DNA of 64,000 bases from positions 1 through 64,000 of the forward strand of contig WBUK01000006.1 in NCBI GenBank assembly GCA_008933765.1, given 5' to 3'. Origin of the DNA: Ignavibacteriaceae bacterium (lineage in GTDB: Bacteria > Bacteroidota > Ignavibacteria > Ignavibacteriales > Ignavibacteriaceae). The notes beneath the pieces are model-generated. The model had not been told where the DNA came from. It did no database searches and saw nothing but the letters and a program-made list of their open reading frames with translations. Positions 25,992 to 33,841 of the stretch are shown here, one piece after another; position 1 is the stretch's first letter, and each line of letters starts with the position of its first letter. The position numbers and the translations under genes are program-made.

Positions 25992-27022
25992 GAATAGGGA
26001 TAGTAAACGACCTTTCGCTTGCGGTTGAAGCCGTTAGGCGCGTGGTGCTTTCGGTTGAAGGGCTTGAGATTGCGTGGGTGGCTACCGACGGCAAACAAGC
26101 CGTGGAGCTTACAGCAAAAGACACCCCCGACCTTATACTTATGGATTTGATAATGCCGGTGATGGATGGGGTTCAGGCAACTGCGGAAATAATGAAGAAA
26201 AACCCCTGCGCCATATTGGTGGTAACCGCTTCGGTTGCGGGAAATTCAGCCAAAGTGTTTGAAGCGATGGGGCACGGTGCTTTGGACGCTGTGGCTACAC
26301 CCGTTTTCGATTTTTCAGGGAATGCAAAGGGGGCTTCTGAGTTGGTTACAAAAATTAACTCGCTTAAGCGGTTGATTAAAGGGAAAGCTGCGCCCGTAAC
26401 CATCCCCAAAAAAATTGTGTGGAGCGATACCCCGCTTATTGCAATAGGTTCTTCAACCGGTGGACCGAAAGCGCTGGCGACAATTCTTTCAAAACTTTCG
26501 AAAGACCTGATCGCTGCGGTAGTGATAATTCAGCATGTGGATGAAAAATTTGCCGAAGAACTTGCGATATGGCTCGGAAAACACACACCACTTCCTGTAT
26601 CGATTGCGGTGCAGGATGAGTTTCCGAAAGCGGGAAAAATTTACTTAGCCGGCACAAACGACCACTTGGTTCTCGATCGTTCCGGAAGATTTAAGTATGT
26701 TGTTGAACCAAAAGATTACCCCTACCGCCCCTCTGTCGATACCTTTTTCAGGTCGATTGGTGAAAACAGAATTGGCGCAGATACCGCCGTTTTGCTCACA
26801 GGAATGGGAAGAGACGGTGCCGAGGGGCTGTTAGAACTGAAAAAACTCGGCTGGCTCACTTATGTTCAGGATGAAGCCTCTTCAATTGTTTTCGGGATGC
26901 CGAAAGCTGCAATTGAACTTAATGCCGCAACTAAAATTCTTAACCCGGAGGAGATCGCCACAGCGTTGAACATCCTCTATGGAAAAAAGGAACAAAGGAA
27001 CAGTAATGTATCAAGCTGCTAA
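25988..27022 (+). CDS. CheB-type response regulator methylesterase (WspF-like)
   Basis: 344 residues; the ATG overlaps the kinase stop (atga). The receiver (MRIGIVNDLSLAVEAVRRVV, DLILMDLIMPVMDGVQA, phosphorylated Asp in LMDLIMP) is followed by the methylesterase with the nucleophile stretch AIGSSTGGPKALATIL, the His stretch IIQHVDEKFAEELA and the Asp in GMGRDGAEGLLELK. CheB removes receptor methyl groups and opposes CheR. The first 20 residues and the AMGHGALDAVATP stretch closely resemble WspF. The end overlaps the next gene by 17 bases. Confidence 0.94.
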   Translation: MRIGIVNDLSLAVEAVRRVVLSVEGLEIAWVATDGKQAVELTAKDTPDLILMDLIMPVMDGVQATAEIMKKNPCAILVVTASVAGNSAKVFEAMGHGALDAVATPVFDFSGNAKGASELVTKINSLKRLIKGKAAPVTIPKKIVWSDTPLIAIGSSTGGPKALATILSKLSKDLIAAVVIIQHVDEKFAEELAIWLGKHTPLPVSIAVQDEFPKAGKIYLAGTNDHLVLDRSGRFKYVVEPKDYPYRPSVDTFFRSIGENRIGADTAVLLTGMGRDGAEGLLELKKLGWLTYVQDEASSIVFGMPKAAIELNAATKILNPEEIATALNILYGKKEQRNSNVSSC

Positions 27023-28187
27023 AGGACTCACAAAATTTAAAATCAAAGTACTGTTAGTCGATGACCAACAGATTGTCGGCAGTGCGGTTTCTATGATGCT
27101 CGCTGAGGAGAAAGATATCGAATTTCACTTCTGCCAGGAACCAATGATGGCTTTGACCGTTGCTGAAGAAATTGAGCCTACTGTTATTCTACAGGACCTT
27201 GTTATGCCTGAGATCGACGGGTTAACGCTCGTTAAATTCTTCAGGGGGCATCCAAGGCTGAAGGATGTGCCCGTGATTGTGCTTTCTTCAAAAGAAGAAG
27301 CTATCACAAAAGCCAACGCCTTCGAGACGGGTGCAAACGATTACTTAGTGAAACTGCCCGATAAGATCGAGCTGATTGCGAGGATCAGGCACCACTCTAA
27401 CGGTTACATTGCGCTAATGGAGCGAAATGAGATGTATCAAGCGCTTCTTGAAAGCAAGGAAGCACTTGCCCGCGAGCTTAACCGCGCTGCCGAATATGTT
27501 ATTTCACTGCTGCCCGCCCCGCTGAAAGAGGGCGTGGTGCACTCAAGCTGGAAATTTGTTCCCTCCGCTGATCTTGGCGGAGACTCTTTCGGTTACCACT
27601 GGATAGATAAAGATCATTTTGCGGTTTACCTCTTAGATGTGTGCGACCACGGTGTGGGGCCCGCACTTCTTTCGGTTTCTGCGCTGAATGTACTGCGGAG
27701 CCAGACACTTCCAAACACCGATTTCCGCGACCCTGTTTCGGTGCTAACCACGCTTAACGAAACCTTTGTGATGGAAAAACAAAATAACCTCTATTTCACG
27801 ATATGGTACGGCGTTTTTAACAAAGAAACCCGTGAATTAGTCTATGGAAGTGCCGGGCACCCGCCCGCATTGCTTTTTGAACCTGAAGGGGAAATTAAAG
27901 AACTTATTACCAAAAATCTGATTGTGGGGCACCTGCCGAAGTTCCCGTATAAATCAGCGAGGGTTGCCGTGCCCGATGGTGCTGCTTTGTATGTCTTTTC
28001 CGACGGCGTGTATGAAGTGGAGATTTCTCCCGGCGTGATGTGGACTTTGGAAGAGATGCGCGACTTTCTGAAACTTAAAAAAGATGACGAAAGCTCAGAA
28101 CTTGGCGCCCTTTACGACCACATTCAGGTGCTGAACCGGGATGAAACCCTGCCGGATGATTTTTCCATCCTGAAACTGATTTTTTAG
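27006..28187 (+). CDS. Response regulator with SpoIIE/RsbU-type PP2C phosphatase output
   Basis: 393 residues from the ATG at 27006, which has aaaggaac upstream and lies inside the end of cheB. The receiver (VLLVDDQQIVGSAV, VILQDLVMPEIDGLTLVKFF, GANDYLVKLPDKIELIARIR) and the helix after it (YIALMERNEMYQALLESK) strongly resemble WspR. Where WspR has a GGDEF cyclase, this protein has a PP2C-type phosphatase: LPAPLKEG, PSADLGGDSFGYHWID, LDVCDHGVGPALLSVSALN, YGSAGHPPALLF and YVFSDGVYEV, with the metal Asp residues in place. Such phosphatases act on Ser/Thr-phosphorylated STAS anti-anti-sigma proteins. No STAS or anti-sigma kinase gene is in the window. Confidence 0.92.
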   Translation: MYQAAKGLTKFKIKVLLVDDQQIVGSAVSMMLAEEKDIEFHFCQEPMMALTVAEEIEPTVILQDLVMPEIDGLTLVKFFRGHPRLKDVPVIVLSSKEEAITKANAFETGANDYLVKLPDKIELIARIRHHSNGYIALMERNEMYQALLESKEALARELNRAAEYVISLLPAPLKEGVVHSSWKFVPSADLGGDSFGYHWIDKDHFAVYLLDVCDHGVGPALLSVSALNVLRSQTLPNTDFRDPVSVLTTLNETFVMEKQNNLYFTIWYGVFNKETRELVYGSAGHPPALLFEPEGEIKELITKNLIVGHLPKFPYKSARVAVPDGAALYVFSDGVYEVEISPGVMWTLEEMRDFLKLKKDDESSELGALYDHIQVLNRDETLPDDFSILKLIF

Positions 28188-28221
28188 GGATGCTTCGGTT
28201 TTTTATTGTCTAAATTGCAGA

Positions 28222-28392
28222 CAGGCATGGGAAATGGCTGTGCAGGCGGGCAAGAAAATTGGAAAATTACTATTCAAGCAGGCAGACAAACATGGGAAAT
28301 GGCTGTGCAGGCAGGAGAATTAGAAAATTGTAGTGCAGGCAAGAAAATTGGAAAATTACTATACAAGCAGGCAGGCAGGCGTGGAAAATTTC
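28222..28392. repeat. Mosaic direct repeats before the deiminase gene
   Basis: catgggaaatggctgtgcag occurs at 28226 and 28291. caagaaaattggaaaattac occurs at 28251 and 28340, each copy followed by tat-n-caagcaggcag. The copies interleave, as if made by successive unequal duplications. No gene is needed to explain the stretch, although an open frame starts at 28333 and joins the deiminase frame. Confidence 0.75.
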
Positions 28393-28479
28393 CCGCACCG
28401 GGATGCCGTAAAATATGTTCACCTGACAACAACGAAAGAAAACAACAACTTGAAGTATTTATTATTCGGAGTAACTAAC

Positions 28480-30498
28480 TTGAAAAAACTTATCCTTTTT
28501 CTCCTTGTTTTATTGGTTTTTCGCCCGTTGGCACAAGACCTTCCAAAGGGATTGACCCCGGCGGAAGAACAGGCGATGAAAGGCTACATATTCCCCTCCT
28601 CTACTGAAGGCGTGCCGACACCTCCGGACTTCCCCGTAAGAACTATGGCGGAGTGGGAGCCGCTCGGTGCATTGATTATCACCTGGACCTCTTACACCGC
28701 AATACTAAGAGACATTGTACGATACGCTCAGGATGAAGTGCCCGTTTACATTATTTGCAGCGACTCGAACACGGTGAAGAACTACCTGACGCAAGGTGGT
28801 GTGCCACTTAATAACCTCAACTTTTTGATTACTTCTTTCAACTCGGTTTGGGTCAGGGATTACGGGCCATGGACAGTTTACGGCGGGGGAGTTGACTCGT
28901 TGCTGCTTATCGATTGGGTTTACAACCGTCCGCGCCCGAACGACGATGTTACGCCGCAGTTTTTTGCTAACCGGTACGGCGCCGTGCTTCACGAAATGAC
29001 TTCGGAACCGAACCGCTTCGTTGCAACCGGCGGAAACTTTATGAACGACGGGATGGGAACCGGGTTTTCTTCCAAGCTGATTTTAACCGAAAACCCGGGC
29101 AAAACCGAAGCACAAATAAACGCAATGGTTGACGCTTACATGGGAATTAACAGATACATAAAAATGGATGTGTTGCCTTACGACGGTATTCACCACATCG
29201 ATATGCACATGAAGCTACTGGATGAAGAAACCATTTTAGTCGGCGAGTATCCGCTAGGAGTGGCAGACGGACCCCAAATTGAACTTAACCTGCAATATAT
29301 TCAAAACAATTTTCTGAACGCATTTGGCAGACCTTATAAATTCGTCAGGATACTGATGCCGCCCGACGCTTCGAACAGATACCCAAATCAGGGCGGGGAT
29401 TACAGAACCTATACCAATTCTGTTTTTGTGAACAAAACAGTTATCGTCCCCACTTACGAATTGCGTTACGATACCACAGCACTGCGTATATATCGCGAAG
29501 CTCTTCCGGGTTACAGAATAGTTGGTATTAATTCAAATGTTGCCATTCCCGCCGGTGGCGCTATTCACTGCATCACAAAAGAGGTTGGGGTGAAGGATCA
29601 GATTCACATTGTGCACAACAGGCTTCCTTTCCGGGCACCCGTTCCGGGGCAGGGCTACCCGCTTAAAGCCTTTGTCAATTCAAAGTTGCCCGTTTCTTCC
29701 GCTTCTTTATATTACACCACCGACACAACAGCCGGTTGGAGCAGTGTACCTTTGCAGTTTGTTGCGGCTGATACTGCGCTTGGCTTTATCCCTGAAATTG
29801 CTCCCGGAGTGAAAATTTACTATTATTTTTCCGTTTCTACCGCTAACAGAACGCTAACCAGACCGATAACAGCGCCGGCTAATTGTTTTAATTTTACCAC
29901 CGACGAACCGGTGCCTGTAGAGCTTCTTTCTTTTGACGGCTACTCACAAAACGGCGATGTTTTCCTACGGTGGAGCACCGCAACCGAGCTTAACAACAAG
30001 GGGTTCGAAATCCAAAAGAAAATGAGCGGCACGCAGGCTTGGGGAAGTGTTGCTTTCGTTCCGGGAGGTGGCACTTCTGTTAAACCGCTTAATTATTCGT
30101 TCGTTGACAAATCGCCCGGAGCCGGCAACTTTCTCTATCGTTTAAAACAAATTGACTACAACGGTGAATCGAGAACCTACAACGAGGTTGAAGTATCGGT
30201 TGAAGAGTTTTCGTATCTGCTTTATCAAAATTACCCAAATCCCGTTAATGCCGGTGAAAGTGCTACTGCCGTTTTCTTCACTCTCGGCGAAGATTCTTAC
30301 ACCGATTTAACGCTTTACAACGCTTTGGGGGAAAAAATCAGCGTGCCGGTTGAGGGTAATCTTTCAAAGGGGATACACAAATTAGAACTCAGCACAGCGA
30401 ACCTGCCGGCTGGGGTGTATTTCTACAGGCTTAATTCGAAGTCGAATGAGTCAGGTAAGAATTATTCGATGATTAAAAAGATGATTATCACCAAATAA
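28480..30498 (+). CDS. Secreted agmatine/peptidylarginine deiminase-family enzyme with T9SS sorting domain
   Basis: I start at the TTG at 28480 because ggag lies 9 bases upstream and a signal peptide begins here (LKKLILFLLVLLVF, cleavage near Ala18). The frame is open further upstream through repeats. The 672-residue protein shows the deiminase catalytic set: Asp127 (WVRDYGPW), His239 and Asp241 (HHIDMHMKL), Asn313 and Cys364 (GGAIHCITKE). The spacing resembles that of the Porphyromonas peptidylarginine deiminase. The C-terminal ~75 residues (LLYQNYPNPVNAGES, LPAGVYFYRL, KKMIITK) are a type IX secretion sorting domain, so the enzyme should be surface-attached or released. Free agmatine or protein arginine could be the substrate; sequence alone does not decide. 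Confidence 0.88.
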   Translation: MKKLILFLLVLLVFRPLAQDLPKGLTPAEEQAMKGYIFPSSTEGVPTPPDFPVRTMAEWEPLGALIITWTSYTAILRDIVRYAQDEVPVYIICSDSNTVKNYLTQGGVPLNNLNFLITSFNSVWVRDYGPWTVYGGGVDSLLLIDWVYNRPRPNDDVTPQFFANRYGAVLHEMTSEPNRFVATGGNFMNDGMGTGFSSKLILTENPGKTEAQINAMVDAYMGINRYIKMDVLPYDGIHHIDMHMKLLDEETILVGEYPLGVADGPQIELNLQYIQNNFLNAFGRPYKFVRILMPPDASNRYPNQGGDYRTYTNSVFVNKTVIVPTYELRYDTTALRIYREALPGYRIVGINSNVAIPAGGAIHCITKEVGVKDQIHIVHNRLPFRAPVPGQGYPLKAFVNSKLPVSSASLYYTTDTTAGWSSVPLQFVAADTALGFIPEIAPGVKIYYYFSVSTANRTLTRPITAPANCFNFTTDEPVPVELLSFDGYSQNGDVFLRWSTATELNNKGFEIQKKMSGTQAWGSVAFVPGGGTSVKPLNYSFVDKSPGAGNFLYRLKQIDYNGESRTYNEVEVSVEEFSYLLYQNYPNPVNAGESATAVFFTLGEDSYTDLTLYNALGEKISVPVEGNLSKGIHKLELSTANLPAGVYFYRLNSKSNESGKNYSMIKKMIITK

Positions 30499-30511
30499 AA
30501 TGATTACAGCT

Positions 30512-30560
30512 AAATAAAAAATTAACGGAGACAGTGCGGTGAATGAACCGCCCTGCCTCC
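30512..30560 (-). terminator. Intrinsic terminator for the 53-residue gene
   Basis: Arms ggagacagtgcggt (30527-30540) and accgccctgcctcc (30547-30560) pair with two mismatches around a 6-nt loop. Read on the minus strand, the hairpin is followed by gttaattttttattt, a U-rich tail. It lies about 40 bp past the stop of the minus-strand small gene and may also affect the convergent deiminase transcript. Confidence 0.65.
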
Positions 30561-30598
30561 ATGCGATCAATTAATCAGACAGGTATTTATTTTATAAA

Positions 30599-30760
30599 CT
30601 ATTTTTCGTTCTTTTTCTCTTCAGGTTTACCATCGGCCATAGTTAAACCAAGGCCTCCATGGTCAAGAACGATGTTCTCTGCTGCTGCCTTTTTGTGGTT
30701 CCTGTATCCTTCGATGGCGAATACAGCCGCGAATGTTAAAACTACTAATACGACTACCAT
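30599..30760 (-). CDS. 53-residue membrane-anchored protein of unknown function
   Basis: Minus-strand frame with an ATG at 30760, a strong site aaaggaaaat just upstream and an intrinsic terminator just downstream. The product starts with a hydrophobic helix (MVVVLVVLTFAAVFAIEGYR) and continues with a charged tail (NHKKAAAENIVLDHGGLGLT, then MADGKPEEKKNEK). It looks like a single-pass membrane protein with its C-terminus probably inside by the positive-inside rule (HKK after the helix). I do not recognise a family. The combination of start signal, composition and terminator makes it a convincing gene despite its size. Confidence 0.7.
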   Translation of the reverse strand: MVVVLVVLTFAAVFAIEGYRNHKKAAAENIVLDHGGLGLTMADGKPEEKKNEK

Positions 30761-31272
30761 GATATTTTCCTTTCGGGGCTATTGTTAAGTAAATTATTTG
30801 CTTATATATATGCAAATAGCGTGCCATAAATTTGCAACATGGTGTAACTTATTATAGTATAAAGAGTTAGGGGGATTCCCGAAAAATTGAAAAAATCGCA
30901 AAATGATGAAATATTCAACACCCTTTTTGACCCCGCTGCGTAACCCCTTATAAAACAACAACTTACGGTTGTAAAGAAATTCAACACAAAAAACACCCTG
31001 TTGAAAACTCTTACACACTTTTTCGTGATTTAACCTTGTTTTAATGGTTTGCCGGCTTCCTTTTCGGGCCGGTGTAAGGAAGTGTTACATATTTGGAGGA
31101 TTTTTCCTTATATAACCTTGTTTTAATGGTTTGCCGGCTTCCTTTTCGGGCGGTTGTGAAGAGATTTTGTGGGAAATTGTTATATCTTCTTTTAGATTAA
31201 GTCAGCACATTCGTGCAAAAACCCCTATATTTACACATAATAAAAAAATTATTCTTCAGAAACCGAGCTTTG
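30761..31272. other. 512-bp spacer with one direct repeat, no gene seen
   Basis: It holds the promoter side of the 53-residue gene and of the lipoprotein kinase gene, plus a 39-bp direct repeat. A minus-strand frame (30794-31018) has no ribosome site or family resemblance. Confidence 0.5.
31031..31151. repeat. 39-bp direct repeat, two copies 82 bp apart
   Basis: taaccttgttttaatggttt followed by gccggcttccttttcgggc occurs at 31031-31069 and 31113-31151 without visible change. The intervening 43 bp are unrelated. Inside each copy gccggc and gcccgaaaaggaagcc-like stretches could form a weak foldback. Confidence 0.85.
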
Positions 31273-33555
31273 ATGCGCACAATTTCAATTAAATTTGGTG
31301 CATTAATTTCTATAATTATATCATTCACTCTTCTGAGCGGTTGCAGCAATGAACCGCCGAGGGTGAACTCTGCACTTTTTGACCAAATTAAGAAGAAAAT
31401 AGAAGAACTCCCCCCTACAGACTCAGTAAAAGGGCAACTTACCGATTCACTTCTGAGTATTTCTGAACTTAATAAAAACCATTCGGAGAAAATTCTCGCT
31501 CTTATACTTAAGAGTGAATATCTGATGGATAACGGGAAGAACGACGAAGCGCTGATTTTTCTTGAAAGAGCCGAAGAAACTGCACACCAAACGGGCGACC
31601 AAACTAATCTCGGGAGAATATTTGAAAATATCGGGAGAATTCACTACAGAAAAGGGGAAACCGATGAAGCCGTTTCCTACTTTAGAGAAGCTGTCGGTGG
31701 GTATCGTGCCGTGAACGATTCAACCGGGATGGGATCAGCTTATAACAATGCCGGATTTGCGTTCTGGCAGAAATCGTTGTTCGATAGTTCACTTATCCTG
31801 TTTAACGAAGCGCTAAAAATCAGAGAAACCCTGCACAATGCCGACTATCTGGCTACAACTCTTAACAACATCGGAACGGTTTACTTTAACTGGTCGCTCT
31901 ATGATAAAGCGTTGGAGTATTATCTTCGAGCCTTAAAACTTCAACAGATAGCAGAAAATCCCCTTGGAATTTCAATCAGCCTCTCGAATATAGGATTAGT
32001 TTACAAAGAGACGCGGCAGTATGAGGAGGCGATCGAGTTTTATAAAAAAAGTATAGAAAATGCCATAAAAGCGAAGGATACATCCTTTATAGGTTATGCT
32101 TACCAGGGAATCGGAAACGCATATCAGGATATGAAAAATGACTCTGCAGGTTACTTTCTGAATCTGTCTTTGGAAAACTATCGGAACACCAAAGACCTCC
32201 GCGGTATTATGCTCGGATTGTTGGGAGTGGGATCATACAACCTAAAAAAAGGAAATTTTGCCGACGCACAAAGCTACCTCAACCAAATGCTGGTGCTTGC
32301 CGACTCGGAAAAAATCCCGCTTCGCAAGGCTGAAGCCTTAGTAGGTTTGGGGAAGGTTAAGATGGGGCTTGGCGATTTACAAGCCGCAAAAAATTATTTC
32401 AACCGGGCGGTTGAACCTGCAACTGAAGTTCGTAATCTCTTGTTGTTGAGCGAAGTATATGAAAATCTCGGCAAGATATACGACCAACAGGGGGCTGTTG
32501 ATTCATCACTTGCTTCTTTTAAGAAGCACCTTGATTACTCCAATCAAATTAACGAAGAGGAGAAAGACCGCAGACTTACCGGCTTGAAGAACAAAGTCCG
32601 CTTTCAACAGTATGAAGAAGACCTTCAAAACGAGAGAATACAAAACCAGATTCAGCTGATCGTTCTTTTTGCTATCATGTTTTTGCTGATTATCATCATA
32701 ATTGTTGCCGTTGTGCTTTATCGCTTTTACAAGAAACAGACGGCAATTAACAAAGAGCTTTCGGAGAAAAACGAAATGATCAGGCAACAAACCGAAGCCC
32801 TTGAATCGGCGAACCTTGAACTCAAAGAAGTGAACTTAGCTAAAGAAAGGCTCTTTTCGATTATTGCGCACGACCTGCGAAGCCCTTTCCAGGTAATTCT
32901 TGGATTTACGGAAATGTTGCTTACCGACATTAATGACATGAGTGATGAAGAAAAAACAGAGCAAATAGAAGCGCTTTACCAGACCGCAACAAGCTCTTAC
33001 AGATTAGTTGAAAACTTGTTGCACCTTTCGGCAGCAAAAGCGGGAACGCTTGAGTTCAAACCGGAAAAAATAGAACTTGCACACATTATTGGCGAAGTTG
33101 CAACTCTCTCCGAAAAGTTAGCCGCTGCAAAAAAAGTTAAACTGTTCGTTTCAACACCCGAAGAACTGGAACTTGTTGCCGATTCTAATATGCTAACGCT
33201 GATTTTAAGAAACCTTATTAACAATTCAATCAAATATTGCAATCCGGGTGATATTATTCAGGTGAGTGCGTGCGCTGAAAACGATGCTATTTTAATAAAA
33301 GTTAAGGATACGGGGAGCGGAATGACGGAAGAAACCCTGAATAACTTGCTTGGTTCCGGGATTGTTAAATCACAACGAGGTACATCGGGTGAAAAAGGTA
33401 CCGGGCTTGGGCTTGATTTATCACGCGATTTCGCTAAAAAGCACGGCGGCGATATACTGATCGAAAGTACACTTGATGTCGGCACCACCGTAACCGTGAT
33501 TCTACCGGTTGCAAATGAATCCTCTGCGGCCACGGTAGAATCAAGCAGCCGATAA
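31273..33555 (+). CDS. Lipoprotein sensor histidine kinase with periplasmic TPR repeats
   Basis: I start at the ATG at 31273 (MRTISIKFGALISIIISFTL), as this places a lipobox LLSGC at residues 20-24. An upstream GTG (31213) would hide it. The 760-residue protein has about eight tetratricopeptide repeats (80-410), one transmembrane helix (about 470-492, IQLIVLFAIMFLLIIIIIVA), a coiled coil, HisKA (FSIIAHDLRSPFQVILGFTE) and the ATPase domain (NLINNSIKYCNPGD, DTGSGM, GTGLGLDLSRDFAKKHGG). TPR-sensor kinases are common in Bacteroidota. No response regulator gene is adjacent. The acylated N-terminus together with a transmembrane helix would fix the sensor at both ends. Confidence 0.88.
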   Translation: MRTISIKFGALISIIISFTLLSGCSNEPPRVNSALFDQIKKKIEELPPTDSVKGQLTDSLLSISELNKNHSEKILALILKSEYLMDNGKNDEALIFLERAEETAHQTGDQTNLGRIFENIGRIHYRKGETDEAVSYFREAVGGYRAVNDSTGMGSAYNNAGFAFWQKSLFDSSLILFNEALKIRETLHNADYLATTLNNIGTVYFNWSLYDKALEYYLRALKLQQIAENPLGISISLSNIGLVYKETRQYEEAIEFYKKSIENAIKAKDTSFIGYAYQGIGNAYQDMKNDSAGYFLNLSLENYRNTKDLRGIMLGLLGVGSYNLKKGNFADAQSYLNQMLVLADSEKIPLRKAEALVGLGKVKMGLGDLQAAKNYFNRAVEPATEVRNLLLLSEVYENLGKIYDQQGAVDSSLASFKKHLDYSNQINEEEKDRRLTGLKNKVRFQQYEEDLQNERIQNQIQLIVLFAIMFLLIIIIIVAVVLYRFYKKQTAINKELSEKNEMIRQQTEALESANLELKEVNLAKERLFSIIAHDLRSPFQVILGFTEMLLTDINDMSDEEKTEQIEALYQTATSSYRLVENLLHLSAAKAGTLEFKPEKIELAHIIGEVATLSEKLAAAKKVKLFVSTPEELELVADSNMLTLILRNLINNSIKYCNPGDIIQVSACAENDAILIKVKDTGSGMTEETLNNLLGSGIVKSQRGTSGEKGTGLGLDLSRDFAKKHGGDILIESTLDVGTTVTVILPVANESSAATVESSSR

Positions 33556-33793
33556 GAATTGGGTTTCGGTTAGATTCGTTTACAAAGTTTAATTCGTTTA
33601 GTCCTTTTACAAAGTTAAATTTGTTGATACGATTAAGTTCGCTTGCTATAAATCATCTCTGTTCACAAAGTGACTTAAAACAGCCGGATCACGGAACTTT
33701 CTCCCCATTTTATCTGTCTAATCTAAATGAATGTTCTTTCGAAAAGTGGTTGTTGAACTCTTTACCATAATTCAATTAACATTCAACAATTTT

Positions 33794-33831
33794 AAGAGAG
33801 CGCTTAAAACAATATATTCAGCTCTCTTTAG
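33794..33831 (+). promoter_or_regulatory. Hairpin directly before the clpB ribosome site
   Basis: aagagagc (33794-33801) and gctctctt (33821-33828) are exact complements with a 19-nt A/T-rich loop. The downstream arm ends 2 bases before the aggagg ribosome site. In a heat-shock gene this position suggests translational or thermosensor control, but the loop and stem do not match a known RNA thermometer class that I can name, and the CIRCE element is absent. Confidence 0.35.
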
Positions 33832-33841
33832 GAGGAACAAA

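Noticed and set aside
28333-28479. 49-codon upstream extension of the deiminase gene
   Set aside because: It translates mosaic repeats and hides the signal peptide that starts at the TTG with ggag.
30794-31018. Minus-strand frame of 74 codons upstream of the 53-residue gene
   Set aside because: No ribosome site, Phe/Tyr-rich composition as expected from A/T-rich DNA, overlaps a likely promoter region.
33731-33841. 37-codon upstream extension of clpB
   Set aside because: The internal ATG has a strong aggagg site and gives the standard ClpB N-terminus; the extension has neither.
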